In this document: positions 42,401 through 49,605 of the stretch, piece after piece
Numbering within the stretch: the stretch's first letter is position 1
Layout of the letters: each line of letters opens with the position of its first letter
Source: Armatimonadota bacterium
GTDB lineage: Bacteria > Armatimonadota > Zipacnadia > Zipacnadales > UBA11051
Direction of reading: 5' to 3'
Length of the DNA: 64,000 nt
NCBI GenBank assembly: GCA_013178155.1
Contig: JABLXH010000007.1
Coordinates: forward strand, 1-64,000
Program-made: the position numbers and the translations under genes
The notes under the pieces: model-generated
Database searches by the model: none
What the model saw: the letters and a program-made list of their open reading frames with translations, nothing else
What the model was told of the DNA's origin: nothing

Positions 42401-43793
42401 CCGGTTCGACCGGGGCAATCTGGTTCTGGCGCAGATAGGTGGAGGCATATTCGCCCGCCAGCAGGCCCTGGTTGGGCATCCGGTCCAACAGGTAGCGGTA
42501 GCGCCCATCCTGGTAGTACCACGTCGCCACGCGCAGAAGTTGCGGCCAATGCCCGACGTCCTGCAACGAGCTGATGTCGCCGAAGCCACTGGCGAAGCCC
42601 AGGTTGTTGATGATGGTCAGCGCATAGTCGGCCGCCCGGCGCAGATGGCCGCTCTCCAGCCACGTCAGATCAGGGCGGCTGAGGGCGTAGGAGAGCAGAT
42701 CGTGGTAAGTGATGGAGCCGTACCCCGGACAGTCCTCACGGCATTTCCAGAACCGCGCCTGACTGCGAAAGTAGGCCTCACACCAGGCGTACAGGCCGCC
42801 GACATCTACGTTGTAGTACTGCTTGAAGTAACGTGCAGCGGCCCAGTTGGCGCGTGCATCCCAGTTGTTGCCCTTGGGGATAGGCTGGGGCTCGAAGGCC
42901 TGACCGGCGTTGGGGCACTTGTGGGCATACTCCCAGAAGAACTGGGTGATCTCCAGCCGGTCCTGAGCCGAGAAGGCGGGCGCCTCTTCGATCAGGTCCC
43001 AGATGAGCGGCAACAGCACACTGCCCCGGGCGTCTGTGATGCGGTCCATGCCACGGACGATGCCGGCGAGAATTGGGATGCCCTGCCGGAACATCTCGGC
43101 TGAGGCGGGATCGCCCGTCGCATGGTAACGCAAGCCCGCCTCGGACAGGGCCGTGGCGACCGTCCGGAAAGGCGCACCTTTCAACGCCTGCACCCGGGGG
43201 GCCACGCTTTCGGGCTCATCCACCGCAGGCTCGCTGTTCTCCACCTGCACGCGCAGGGTGAACGGGACTTCCAGCGTTGGCCCGGCCGCCAAGCCCGCGA
43301 GGAAAGCATCCACCGCTAGCCCAACGCCGGCGGCAGTGCTGCCGCCGAGGTAAAGATAGCTCCGGTCGCCGCCCCAGGGCGAATGGACTGTCCGCAGTTC
43401 GTAGCCGCCGTCACCGGGCCAGATGTCGTCGGACATCACGTAATGCTGCAGGTAGAGGGGAACCACCGCCGGGTTGTTCGCGAAGTTGCCCAGCAGGATC
43501 ATGTTGGAATTGCGGTAGTCGCCCTCGGTCACGCTCTCGGGCCTGCGCAGCGGCAGGGCAGTGCCGGTGAGTTCTTTGAGCCGCGCGTTGAGGCGGCTGA
43601 CCAAGGCTGTGAAGGCCTGCGTCTGGGGGGCCACGATGAAGGCCTGCGGTCGCCCCTCGCGCACCAGGGACACCGTCAGCGCGTAGGGTTTCATTGGTGG
43701 CGGGGGGGGGATGTCCCCGTCCGCGGCCAGCGCGACGCTGGCGACCATGGCAAGCCCAAGCAGGGGAACGCCGATCAGCCGCAACGATGGCAT
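39492..43793 (-). CDS. Heparinase II/III-like lyase fused to discoidin and FG-GAP propeller
   Basis: A 1433-aa exported protein (signal MPSLRLIGVPLLGLAMVASVALA). An N-terminal domain of about 150 residues resembles the helper domain of toroid lyases. A helical toroid with NNWDARANWAAARYF and a C-terminal sandwich follow, with SHGYHAHPDGNALVCY, the His/Asp-rich site of heparinase II/III-like enzymes. About residues 910-1090 form an F5/8C-like domain (DPGRAMDGDPETYSA). From about 1110 to the end is an FG-GAP propeller with calcium loops DLNGDGQPE, DLDGDGKGE, DMDGDGKPE, DLDGDGTLE and DFTGDGRAE. The substrate would be a uronic-acid polysaccharide. ATG 43793 has only a weak ribosome-binding site; upstream in-frame codons overlap the end of the GH57 gene. 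Confidence 0.8.
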   Translation of the reverse strand: MPSLRLIGVPLLGLAMVASVALAADGDIPPPPPMKPYALTVSLVREGRPQAFIVAPQTQAFTALVSRLNARLKELTGTALPLRRPESVTEGDYRNSNMILLGNFANNPAVVPLYLQHYVMSDDIWPGDGGYELRTVHSPWGGDRSYLYLGGSTAAGVGLAVDAFLAGLAAGPTLEVPFTLRVQVENSEPAVDEPESVAPRVQALKGAPFRTVATALSEAGLRYHATGDPASAEMFRQGIPILAGIVRGMDRITDARGSVLLPLIWDLIEEAPAFSAQDRLEITQFFWEYAHKCPNAGQAFEPQPIPKGNNWDARANWAAARYFKQYYNVDVGGLYAWCEAYFRSQARFWKCREDCPGYGSITYHDLLSYALSRPDLTWLESGHLRRAADYALTIINNLGFASGFGDISSLQDVGHWPQLLRVATWYYQDGRYRYLLDRMPNQGLLAGEYASTYLRQNQIAPVEPVDMLGIKVQPLDRWIYDQASAALASGTAADRLLDQQALPPYERCFDKISFRDSFSADDPYLLLDGISHGYHAHPDGNALVCYTDNGRTLLFDNGYFVPDVLEHNTLAVFRNGLFAPVPRFATLEHRVDLGHAHGGNGTPQGLALCQTQLTDYNGLDWRRNIVWNRQRSYFLCLDEVEAREAGDYGLQLVFRTLGEVSVQPDRVLATQPGARFALLNASGATLRRTATNPPAADRHAIVQAVPATLAAGGRTCFINLFYSPDGPDDFPVQVAQAGPASALVHDGRDVIYAGLRRGDDGFPAVEAAMFAITSTGFTLAAGTSVAPDAVWFASSEPVNIVADLAAGRATIEASRRTRLSLLMAPGKVATLDGKRVRLRWEDGLGTVETPAGLHQLAFSSALQAPAVPGLMAQWQSCLAAHQGRVAALAQRPGNTDGLRILGSYDLAERVRQTVHMPVGAPPERTEPIADLARTGRAACWSLGSAGSDPGRAMDGDPETYSAVPSTAPHANDLPKDIGVVWDTPQTISQVRISYYSLPYAPALDGQDLQRWDGERWVSLDDSIEGVDTAEWVHTFAPVQTMRLRLLITRFRQMRTAIRSFEVFPVPVEPRAVVARVRHPVTEMRSLPGLRPERRYAAVASGSRLLLLGGPRRLVWEVGLPAPALALDASDLNGDGQPEVVVSAGTGLFCYDADGNPLWQAQCPRDAYAPEVEPQQGLLRVVKCEDLDGDGKGEVIAGSGNWFVYVFDSNGQLRWGRLNWAHQPTSIATVTIPGEAQKAVLVGTTYNDANLFSGDGRALGSVSVGYHAAAMTVAAGDMDGDGKPELVAGSRIGGVRCQTFGIDRAWDLDLGAEVTATVMHDLDGDGTLELLVASRNYHVLALNATGQTLWRANLGNAVLDLKVADLQGDGTPEIVAGGAEGSVWVLNAAGQAIATANVGADVTGLLVEDFTGDGRAEIGVATTDSRLVGLELEP

Positions 43794-43839
43794 GGGTCGC
43801 AAGCTCCGGTCTGTCTCGCAGTCAGACGGTTCGCCCGGC

Positions 43840-45549
43840 CTAGCCGGCAAACCACCTCGGGTTCAGGCTGCCAAAGATGCGGTCACGGGAACACAGGTCG
43901 CCAAACCAGGCCCACTCCTCGCGGCTGATCTCTTCACCGCGGCCATATCGCCGGGCCAGGTCGGCACAGCGGGCAAAGTCGCTGTGGTGGCCGTGCAGTC
44001 GGTGGGTCGCATAGTCCACGGCGGCACCGGTTGTCATCAGAAACTGCCAGTCCGAGGCTTCCAGCAGCAGCAGTTCGCGGCAGGCTTGGCTGATGAGCCG
44101 GTGGGCGGTGTCGTCGTGCCCGAAGCCATGGTCGCGGAAGAGAGCCTGAAGGTTCCGCTCCGCGTCATAGACCCGCTCCCACGTCCAGCGAGTGTTCTCG
44201 TTGAGCCAGACCCAATGCCCGCCGCCTGCCCCCCAGCTCCCCTCAGGCAGGGCGATCGCCGCCGTGGGCTCCTCTTCGCGCAGATAGTCACGGCACTGCA
44301 TCACCTTCAGGTCCGGGTCGTGGTGCATCCAACGCAGAGCTGTCACCAGCCAGCGGGGCCCCTCATGCCACCAGTGCCCAAACAGCTCAGCATCGAAAGG
44401 CGACAAGACCACCGGCAACCGTCCATCGGGCCGCGGTGCATGGCGGAGCGTCTCCTTCACCGTCCACAGGAAGTTCCCGGCGTGAATCGAGACGCGCTCC
44501 ATGGCCCATTCGGGATGATAGGGCTGCTTGCTGCCCAGGTCTCCAGAACCGTCGGTCACACGCCAGTACCGGTGGTCGCCCGGCATGTGTTTCTTGTGGA
44601 AGTCGAGGTAGTTCGCGTCACCGGGGTAGCCGACGTCGCCGCTCCAGACCTTCTGTGACGTCTGCGGGTCGCGGAACAGGCCCGCCACCGGCGGATGGTC
44701 CTCAAAGTGATGGCCAATGAAATAGGGCCGGTAGACCGTCTTGGCTCCCAGCGGATCACCAGAGCGGTAGATGTGGCTCCAGAGCTTGCCCAGACTGTCA
44801 TGGTGAGCCGTTTGGACAGGCAGGGGGGCATGGGGCTCCAGCATGTGGCTGTCCACAATGAAGTAGTCATAGCCGCTGGTGCCCAGGATCTCCTCCAGCC
44901 CTTTGCGCCAACGTGGCAGCTCCTGCGGCAGCGGCGGCGGGGGCGCCCAGTTGGCCCGGGGGCGATACGCGCACTCTGGCAGCCAGAAGCCCCGGGGGCG
45001 GCGGCCCATGAACTGCTCGTAGGTGGCCACGCCCTGCTCGATCTGCCCCCGGATGTTGGCGTCGTCGTGCAGGAGCGGGAGATAGCCATGGGTCGCCGCA
45101 GAGCTCATGATTTCCAGTCGCCCGGCGTCCTGGTGCTGGCGGAACTGGTAGAGCAGGTTGCGGCTGTAGCGCTCGCAGAAGGAGTGATGCAGAGCCCGGT
45201 AATGCTCTTCCCAGCGCTGCGCCAGCCAGGCCAGGTGACCATCGCCACGATGCTGGAACTCAGCGATGTTCTGCTCCGCCTGCCAGCGCCGCGTATCCAG
45301 GTACCCCGGGAACCACTCGGCGAACCGCTCGTCGGCCAGTTGCTCCATGGTCACCGGAGTCAGTCCCAGCGTGATGTTGGCCGGCAGGCCTTCCGCGGCC
45401 AACTCCTCGAGCGCCCACAGCAGCGGGATGTAGGTATCCGCCGCGGCCTCGAAGATCATGTTACTGCCATGGGGCCAGGTGCTATGCCCCAGGACGTAGG
45501 GGATGTGACCGTGCAAGACGATGCAGATGGCGCCAACAGGTTCGGACAT
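43840..45549 (-). CDS. GH57 alpha-glucan branching enzyme-like protein
   Basis: A 569-aa cytoplasmic GH57 enzyme, close to the usual length for GH57 branching enzymes. Conserved regions are visible: VLHGHIPYV with the first His pair, GFWLPECAY with nucleophile Glu192, and VLSPFDAELFGHWW with acid/base Asp386. The C-terminal helical domain (WTWERVYDAERNLQAL, QACRELLLLEASDWQFLM) is typical. It transfers alpha-1,4-glucan segments into alpha-1,6 branches, so it suggests glycogen storage. GGAG lies about 5 nt before ATG 45549. It is upstream of the lyase fusion gene with 46 nt between them and divergent from tmRNA. A 4-alpha-glucanotransferase is a less likely alternative. Confidence 0.9.
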   Translation of the reverse strand: MSEPVGAICIVLHGHIPYVLGHSTWPHGSNMIFEAAADTYIPLLWALEELAAEGLPANITLGLTPVTMEQLADERFAEWFPGYLDTRRWQAEQNIAEFQHRGDGHLAWLAQRWEEHYRALHHSFCERYSRNLLYQFRQHQDAGRLEIMSSAATHGYLPLLHDDANIRGQIEQGVATYEQFMGRRPRGFWLPECAYRPRANWAPPPPLPQELPRWRKGLEEILGTSGYDYFIVDSHMLEPHAPLPVQTAHHDSLGKLWSHIYRSGDPLGAKTVYRPYFIGHHFEDHPPVAGLFRDPQTSQKVWSGDVGYPGDANYLDFHKKHMPGDHRYWRVTDGSGDLGSKQPYHPEWAMERVSIHAGNFLWTVKETLRHAPRPDGRLPVVLSPFDAELFGHWWHEGPRWLVTALRWMHHDPDLKVMQCRDYLREEEPTAAIALPEGSWGAGGGHWVWLNENTRWTWERVYDAERNLQALFRDHGFGHDDTAHRLISQACRELLLLEASDWQFLMTTGAAVDYATHRLHGHHSDFARCADLARRYGRGEEISREEWAWFGDLCSRDRIFGSLNPRWFAG

Positions 45550-45684
45550 GGGAACTCCGGGATTGGAAGCGGCGTGATGCAGTATAGCCGATGCAGGGCG
45601 CAGAATGGACACGACTGAGCGCTTCTTTCTCCGCCAGGACCGGCGTTCCTCCGTGAGGCCCTGTTACCGGGGGCCCGAGTGTGG

Positions 45685-45690
45685 TATAAT
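45685..45690 (+). promoter_or_regulatory. Extended -10 promoter of ssrA
   Basis: TGGTATAAT (perfect TATAAT at 45685-45690 with a TGn extension) lies 17 nt before the mature tmRNA 5' end. The -35 region is poor (CTGTTA near 45661), as is common for extended -10 promoters. Transcription should begin near 45697. Confidence 0.65.
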
Positions 45691-45707
45691 GTAAGCGCGG
45701 AAAATGT

Positions 45708-46058
45708 GGGGGCGATCGGTCTTGACGGGGAGCTTGGACGGGGCGAGATAGCGAGCGCAGGTCGCCGACACCTGCTGAAACCCGGCAAACCAATAACTGC
45801 CAACAACGAACTGGCACTCGCAGCGTAAGCTGCGCGCCCGGCGGGTCTCGCTGATCAGGCCTGCCAACGGCGTCATCACGATCGGCTAGCCATTGTCCGG
45901 CCCTCGCTCGGGGGCTGGCAGGCGAAACGGAATCGAGCTGGCCGCTGAGGACCTCGTGCGCGTGGTCCGCCGCGGCGAGGTCTGAACGCGCACTACGCTC
46001 GTAGAAGTCTCGTTTCGTTCCTCTTCGGACGCGGGTTCGATTCCCGCCGCCTCCACCA
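45708..46058 (+). ncRNA. ssrA: Transfer-messenger RNA (tmRNA)
   Basis: A 351-nt one-piece tmRNA. The 5' end GGGGGCG pairs with CGCCTCC near the 3' end (one G-U pair), followed by A and an encoded CCA (46056-46058). The tRNA-like part has the T-arm GCGGGTTCGATTCCCGC. The tag frame is 45799-45828: GCC AAC AAC GAA CTG GCA CTC GCA GCG TAA, giving ANNELALAA, with the charged alanine making AANNELALAA on the stalled peptide. The LALAA end is the usual protease signal. With SmpB it frees stalled ribosomes. No smpB gene is in the window. Confidence 0.95.
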
Positions 46059-46135
46059 GCCTTCGTAAGCTCGGTTCACGCCGGCTGACCTTGCAAAGGC
46101 TGTGCCGCTCTGACTGACCTCGAGGTCGGGTCACC

Positions 46136-46579
46136 ATGTCCACCACCCACATCATCCTCCTGGTCGTCCTCCTTCTGGGCCTGCAGGCGGCGGTGTGGGT
46201 GGCAGTGTTCCTGCGGCTGAAGCGACAGCGGGAAGCGCTGGAGCAGGAACTGAGCAGGACCGGTGAGACCGTGCTCATTGGGCCGCAGCGGGGGCATTAC
46301 GCCGGCGGCACACCGCCCCACAGCATGGTGAAGTCGATCGGCGTCATCGCCCTGACGCGGAGTCGTCTCGTCTTTCTGAGGCCGCTGGGCCCCCCGATCG
46401 AGGTTCCGGTCGCCAGGATCGCCGAGGTCGGCGAAGGCAAGTGGTTTCGCGGGCACTACCGCGGCGGGCGGGCCTTCCTGGTCCTCAAACTGGATGACGG
46501 CAGTCAGGTGGGTTTCCAGGTGCGTGAGCACCACCGCTGGCGCCGCGAGCTGGCGGCCCTGATGCCCGGGGCCCAATGA
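46136..46579 (+). CDS. Small membrane-anchored PH/GRAM-like protein
   Basis: A 147-aa protein with one N-terminal membrane helix (HIILLVVLLLGLQAAVWVAVFL) followed by a basic, possibly coiled stretch (RLKRQREALEQEL). The rest is a compact beta-rich domain: GVIALTRSRLVFLRPLG, IEVPVARIAEVG and AFLVLKLDDGSQVGFQV, the pattern of bacterial PH/GRAM-like domains. Function unknown. GAGGTC lies about 9 nt before the ATG, inside a perfect 12-bp palindrome at 46116-46127 that could hide the ribosome-binding site or bind a regulator. It lies between tmRNA and the ABC-F gene. Confidence 0.7.
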   Translation: MSTTHIILLVVLLLGLQAAVWVAVFLRLKRQREALEQELSRTGETVLIGPQRGHYAGGTPPHSMVKSIGVIALTRSRLVFLRPLGPPIEVPVARIAEVGEGKWFRGHYRGGRAFLVLKLDDGSQVGFQVREHHRWRRELAALMPGAQ

Positions 46580-46592
46580 ACCTGCCACGGAC

Positions 46593-46622
46593 TTGGACCG
46601 CTCCCCCTGCTTCTGGTATCAT
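46593..46622 (+). promoter_or_regulatory. Promoter of the ABC-F gene, short leader
   Basis: TTGGAC (46593-46598) and TATCAT (46617-46622) are 18 bp apart, and TGG precedes TATCAT as an extended -10. Transcription should begin near 46629, about 8 nt before ATG 46637, and no Shine-Dalgarno sequence is present. Confidence 0.6.
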
Positions 46623-46636
46623 AGACCCCTCTCACC

Positions 46637-48631
46637 ATGATTCTCCAGGCTGACCATATCACCAAGAGCTACGGCGCCACGGCAGTGCTGTCCGATGTCT
46701 CGCTGAAGATCGAGGCCGGCGAGCGCGTGGGGCTGGTTGGCGTCAATGGCGCCGGCAAGTCCACACTGCTGAACATCCTGGTCGGGGAGCTGGCCGCGGA
46801 CGAGGGTACTGTCACCATCGCCCGCGACGCCCGGATTGGCTACCTGCGCCAGGACAGCGGGCTGCAGAGTGACCGTACCATCGAACAGGAGTTGCTGGAT
46901 GTGTTCCGCCCGCTGGTGGAGGCGCGGGAGGAGCTGCGCAGGTTGGAGGCGCGGCTGGAGGGTGATGACGGCCTGGGCGCGTCAGCCCCGGGCCCGCCGG
47001 GTCGCGGTCAGGTGAGCGCTCCTGCCACGGAAACTGCAGACCACGAGGCGTTGTTGGCGCGCTATGTCGCATTGTCGGATTGGTTTCGGGCGCAAGGCGG
47101 CTTTGAGATCGAGGCCAGGATTGCCAACGTTGTGAGCGGTATGGGACTGGGGCATCTACCCCGCCACCTGGTGGTCAGCAGCCTCAGCGGCGGGCAGAAG
47201 ACCCGCCTGGCGCTGGCCAGGCTGCTGCTGGAGCAGCCCGACCTGCTGGTCCTGGACGAGCCCACTAACCACCTCGACTTCCCGACGCTGGCCTGGCTCG
47301 AGGGGCACCTGCGGGCCTATCCGGGCGCGGTCATGATCGTCTCCCATGACCGTTATTTCTTGGATGCGCTGGTCACCAGCATCTGCGAGCTGGAGCGCAC
47401 GAAACTCAACCGCTACACGGGCAACTACACGCGGTTCGTGGAGCAGAAGGCTCAGAACCGAGAGCTCCAGCGCAGGCGCTACAACCAGCAACAGCAGGAG
47501 ATTGCCCGAACACAGGAGTGGATCGAACGACACCGCGCTCGCGCGACCTCGGCCCGAGCAGCTCAAAGCCGGATAAGGGCGCTCGAGAGGCTGGAGCGCA
47601 TCGAGCACCCCGATACTGAACTGCGTCAAGCCCGCTTTGCGTTCCGCGCCGGTGAGCCCTCCTACCGGGATGTACTGGTGGTTGACGACCTGCAGGTGTC
47701 TGTGGGGCACGGTGAGAGCCGGAAGGTGCTGCTCACAGGCATCGGCCTGACACTCCAGCGTGGCGACCGTGTCGGCATCATCGGTCCCAACGGCATTGGC
47801 AAGTCCACACTCCTGAAGACGCTGGTCGGGCGGCACGAGGCTGACAGCGGCACTGTCCGCTGGGGCGAGCGTGTGCGGCTGGGCTACTACGACCAGGAGC
47901 AGTGCGAGCTGGACCCGGACTTGACCGTGCTGCAGCAACTCCGGCACTGGTTCCCGAAGGTGCCGGAGGAGCGGCTGCGCAACGTCCTGGGGGGGTTCCT
48001 GTTCAGTGGCGAGGAGGTGCTCAAGCCGACACCGGCGTTGAGCGGCGGGGAGCGTGCGCGCGTCGCTTTGGCGCGGCTCATGCTGCAGGAGCCCAACGTG
48101 CTGCTGCTGGACGAGCCCACCAATCATCTGGACCTGGCGAGCAAGGAGATGCTGGAGAGCGCACTGCAAGGCTATGACGGCACACTGCTGTTTGTGTCGC
48201 ATAGCCGGTATCTCCTGAACCGACTGGCAAGACGAATCCTGGAGATGTCGTCGACCGGCCTGAAGGCCTACGAGGGCAACTATGATGCCTATGCGGCGCG
48301 CAAGGCGGCGGAGGCGGAAGCCGAGGCGGCGGCCCTGGCCAACCGCACAACGGCACAAGTTCGCGCGGAACAGCCTGCCGAGCGCGCGCAGTTCGAGGCC
48401 TCGCGGCGCTCCCAGCGGGACGAGGAGTTGCGGCGGCGCAGGGTTGCCCAGCTGGAACAGAAGATCGAGCAGTTGGAGGCGGCCATTCGCCTCATCGAAC
48501 AGAGCATGGCTGCCCCGGGCGTGGCCACCGACCCCGTGGCCCTGCAGCAGCGGTGCGACGTAGCCGAGAAGCGGCGCGGTGAACTGCAGTCCTGCTATGC
48601 GGAGTGGGAACGCCTGATGGCCGAAGAATGA
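46637..48631 (+). CDS. ABC-F family ATPase (translation factor type)
   Basis: A 664-aa protein with two ABC domains and no membrane segment. Domain 1 has Walker A GVNGAGKST, signature LSGGQKTR and Walker B LLVLDEPTNHLD; domain 2 has GPNGIGKST, LSGGERAR and LLLDEPTNHLD. The interdomain linker (about residues 245-325, rich in Arg/Gln, with RRRYNQQQQEIARTQEWIERHRARA) is the P-site tRNA-interaction motif of ABC-F proteins. The C-terminal ~100 residues (many Glu/Ala/Arg) form a coiled coil as in Uup/YdiF. Members act on the ribosome, resolving stalls or giving antibiotic protection. A 25-residue Pro/Gly-rich insertion (near DGLGASAPGPPGRG) in domain 1 is unusual. It sits close to tmRNA, another rescue factor. 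Confidence 0.95.
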   Translation: MILQADHITKSYGATAVLSDVSLKIEAGERVGLVGVNGAGKSTLLNILVGELAADEGTVTIARDARIGYLRQDSGLQSDRTIEQELLDVFRPLVEAREELRRLEARLEGDDGLGASAPGPPGRGQVSAPATETADHEALLARYVALSDWFRAQGGFEIEARIANVVSGMGLGHLPRHLVVSSLSGGQKTRLALARLLLEQPDLLVLDEPTNHLDFPTLAWLEGHLRAYPGAVMIVSHDRYFLDALVTSICELERTKLNRYTGNYTRFVEQKAQNRELQRRRYNQQQQEIARTQEWIERHRARATSARAAQSRIRALERLERIEHPDTELRQARFAFRAGEPSYRDVLVVDDLQVSVGHGESRKVLLTGIGLTLQRGDRVGIIGPNGIGKSTLLKTLVGRHEADSGTVRWGERVRLGYYDQEQCELDPDLTVLQQLRHWFPKVPEERLRNVLGGFLFSGEEVLKPTPALSGGERARVALARLMLQEPNVLLLDEPTNHLDLASKEMLESALQGYDGTLLFVSHSRYLLNRLARRILEMSSTGLKAYEGNYDAYAARKAAEAEAEAAALANRTTAQVRAEQPAERAQFEASRRSQRDEELRRRRVAQLEQKIEQLEAAIRLIEQSMAAPGVATDPVALQQRCDVAEKRRGELQSCYAEWERLMAEE

Positions 48632-48677
48632 TGCCGGGGGGAGGTCCGACCACCGGTTGTGGCGCAAGTCCTCCGGC

Positions 48678-49592
48678 ATGATACGCAGTGACCTGGAGTT
48701 CACCAGCGCCGGCGTGACCTGTCGCGCCTGGCTGTACCTCCCTTCGTCTGATGTACCCCCGGAGGGACACTCTTGCCTCGTCATGGCTCACGGCTTCGGC
48801 GGCACCCGTGAGGCGGGTCTGGCACCGTTCGCCCAGCAGTTCGCGCAGGCCGGCTTCGCGGCCCTGGTCTTCGATTACCGCCACTTCGGCGCCAGTGACG
48901 GCCAGCCGCGGCAGCTTCTGTCGGTGAGGCGTCAGCTTCAGGACTGGGCCTCAGCGCTGGCCTGCGCCCGGGCGCTGCCAGCCGTGGATCCGCGTCGCGT
49001 CGTGGTCTGGGGTACCTCCTTCAGTGGAGGGCACGCGCTGGTGGCGGGGGCGCGGGACGGACACGTAGCAGCGATTATCTGCCAGTGTCCCATGATGGAC
49101 GGACTGGCGGCCTCGCGGGCAGTGGTGGGCTACGCGGGTGTGGCGCAGCTTCTGCGCCTCATCGGGCACGGGTTGCTGGACCTGGCCTGTGCCGTGGGAG
49201 GCGGGGCTCATTACGTGCCCAACGTCGGACCACCCGGTTCGGTGGCGATGATGACGTCCCCTGATGCCGAGCCCGGCTTTCGTGCCATGGCCCCCCCAGA
49301 CTTTGACTACCGGGTGGCTGCCCGAGTGGGTCTGACCCTCTGGTCATACCGTCCCCTGCTGCACGCCCGCCGTGTGCGCTGCCCGGTCCTGCTGCTTCTT
49401 TGCGACCACGACAGCGTGGCGCCGGTCGCTGCAGCCGAGAAGGTGGCGCGAGCGCTCGGCCCGAAGGCAACCGTCCGGCGGTACCCGGTGGGACACTTTG
49501 ATGTCTACGGCGGCGAAGCGTTTGCGCGTTCCGTCTCCGACCAGATCGCTTTCCTGCGGCAGCACGTGGGTTCCGCGCAAGAGCAAAGATAA
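48678..49592 (+). CDS. Alpha/beta hydrolase
   Basis: A 304-aa serine hydrolase of the alpha/beta fold. The oxyanion motif is LVMAHGFGGTRE, the strand-turn DYRHFGASDG follows, and the nucleophile lies in VVWGTSFSGGHAL (SxSxG). The Asp is in LLLLCDHDSVAP and the His in YPVGHFDVYGG. Substrates are probably esters; a link to acylated glycans is only suggested by the next gene. I chose ATG 48678; a TTG at 48657, closer to the GGGGGGAGG near 48640, would add seven residues. The heparinase-like gene begins 13 nt after its stop, so they share a transcript. Confidence 0.87.
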   Translation: MIRSDLEFTSAGVTCRAWLYLPSSDVPPEGHSCLVMAHGFGGTREAGLAPFAQQFAQAGFAALVFDYRHFGASDGQPRQLLSVRRQLQDWASALACARALPAVDPRRVVVWGTSFSGGHALVAGARDGHVAAIICQCPMMDGLAASRAVVGYAGVAQLLRLIGHGLLDLACAVGGGAHYVPNVGPPGSVAMMTSPDAEPGFRAMAPPDFDYRVAARVGLTLWSYRPLLHARRVRCPVLLLLCDHDSVAPVAAAEKVARALGPKATVRRYPVGHFDVYGGEAFARSVSDQIAFLRQHVGSAQEQR

Positions 49593-49605
49593 GGTGAATG
49601 GCTCT

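Noticed and set aside
46031-46058. A tRNA-like T-arm and CCA end suggesting a separate tRNA gene
   Set aside because: It is the 3' part of tmRNA; the 5' half pairs with it from 45708 and the tag frame lies between.
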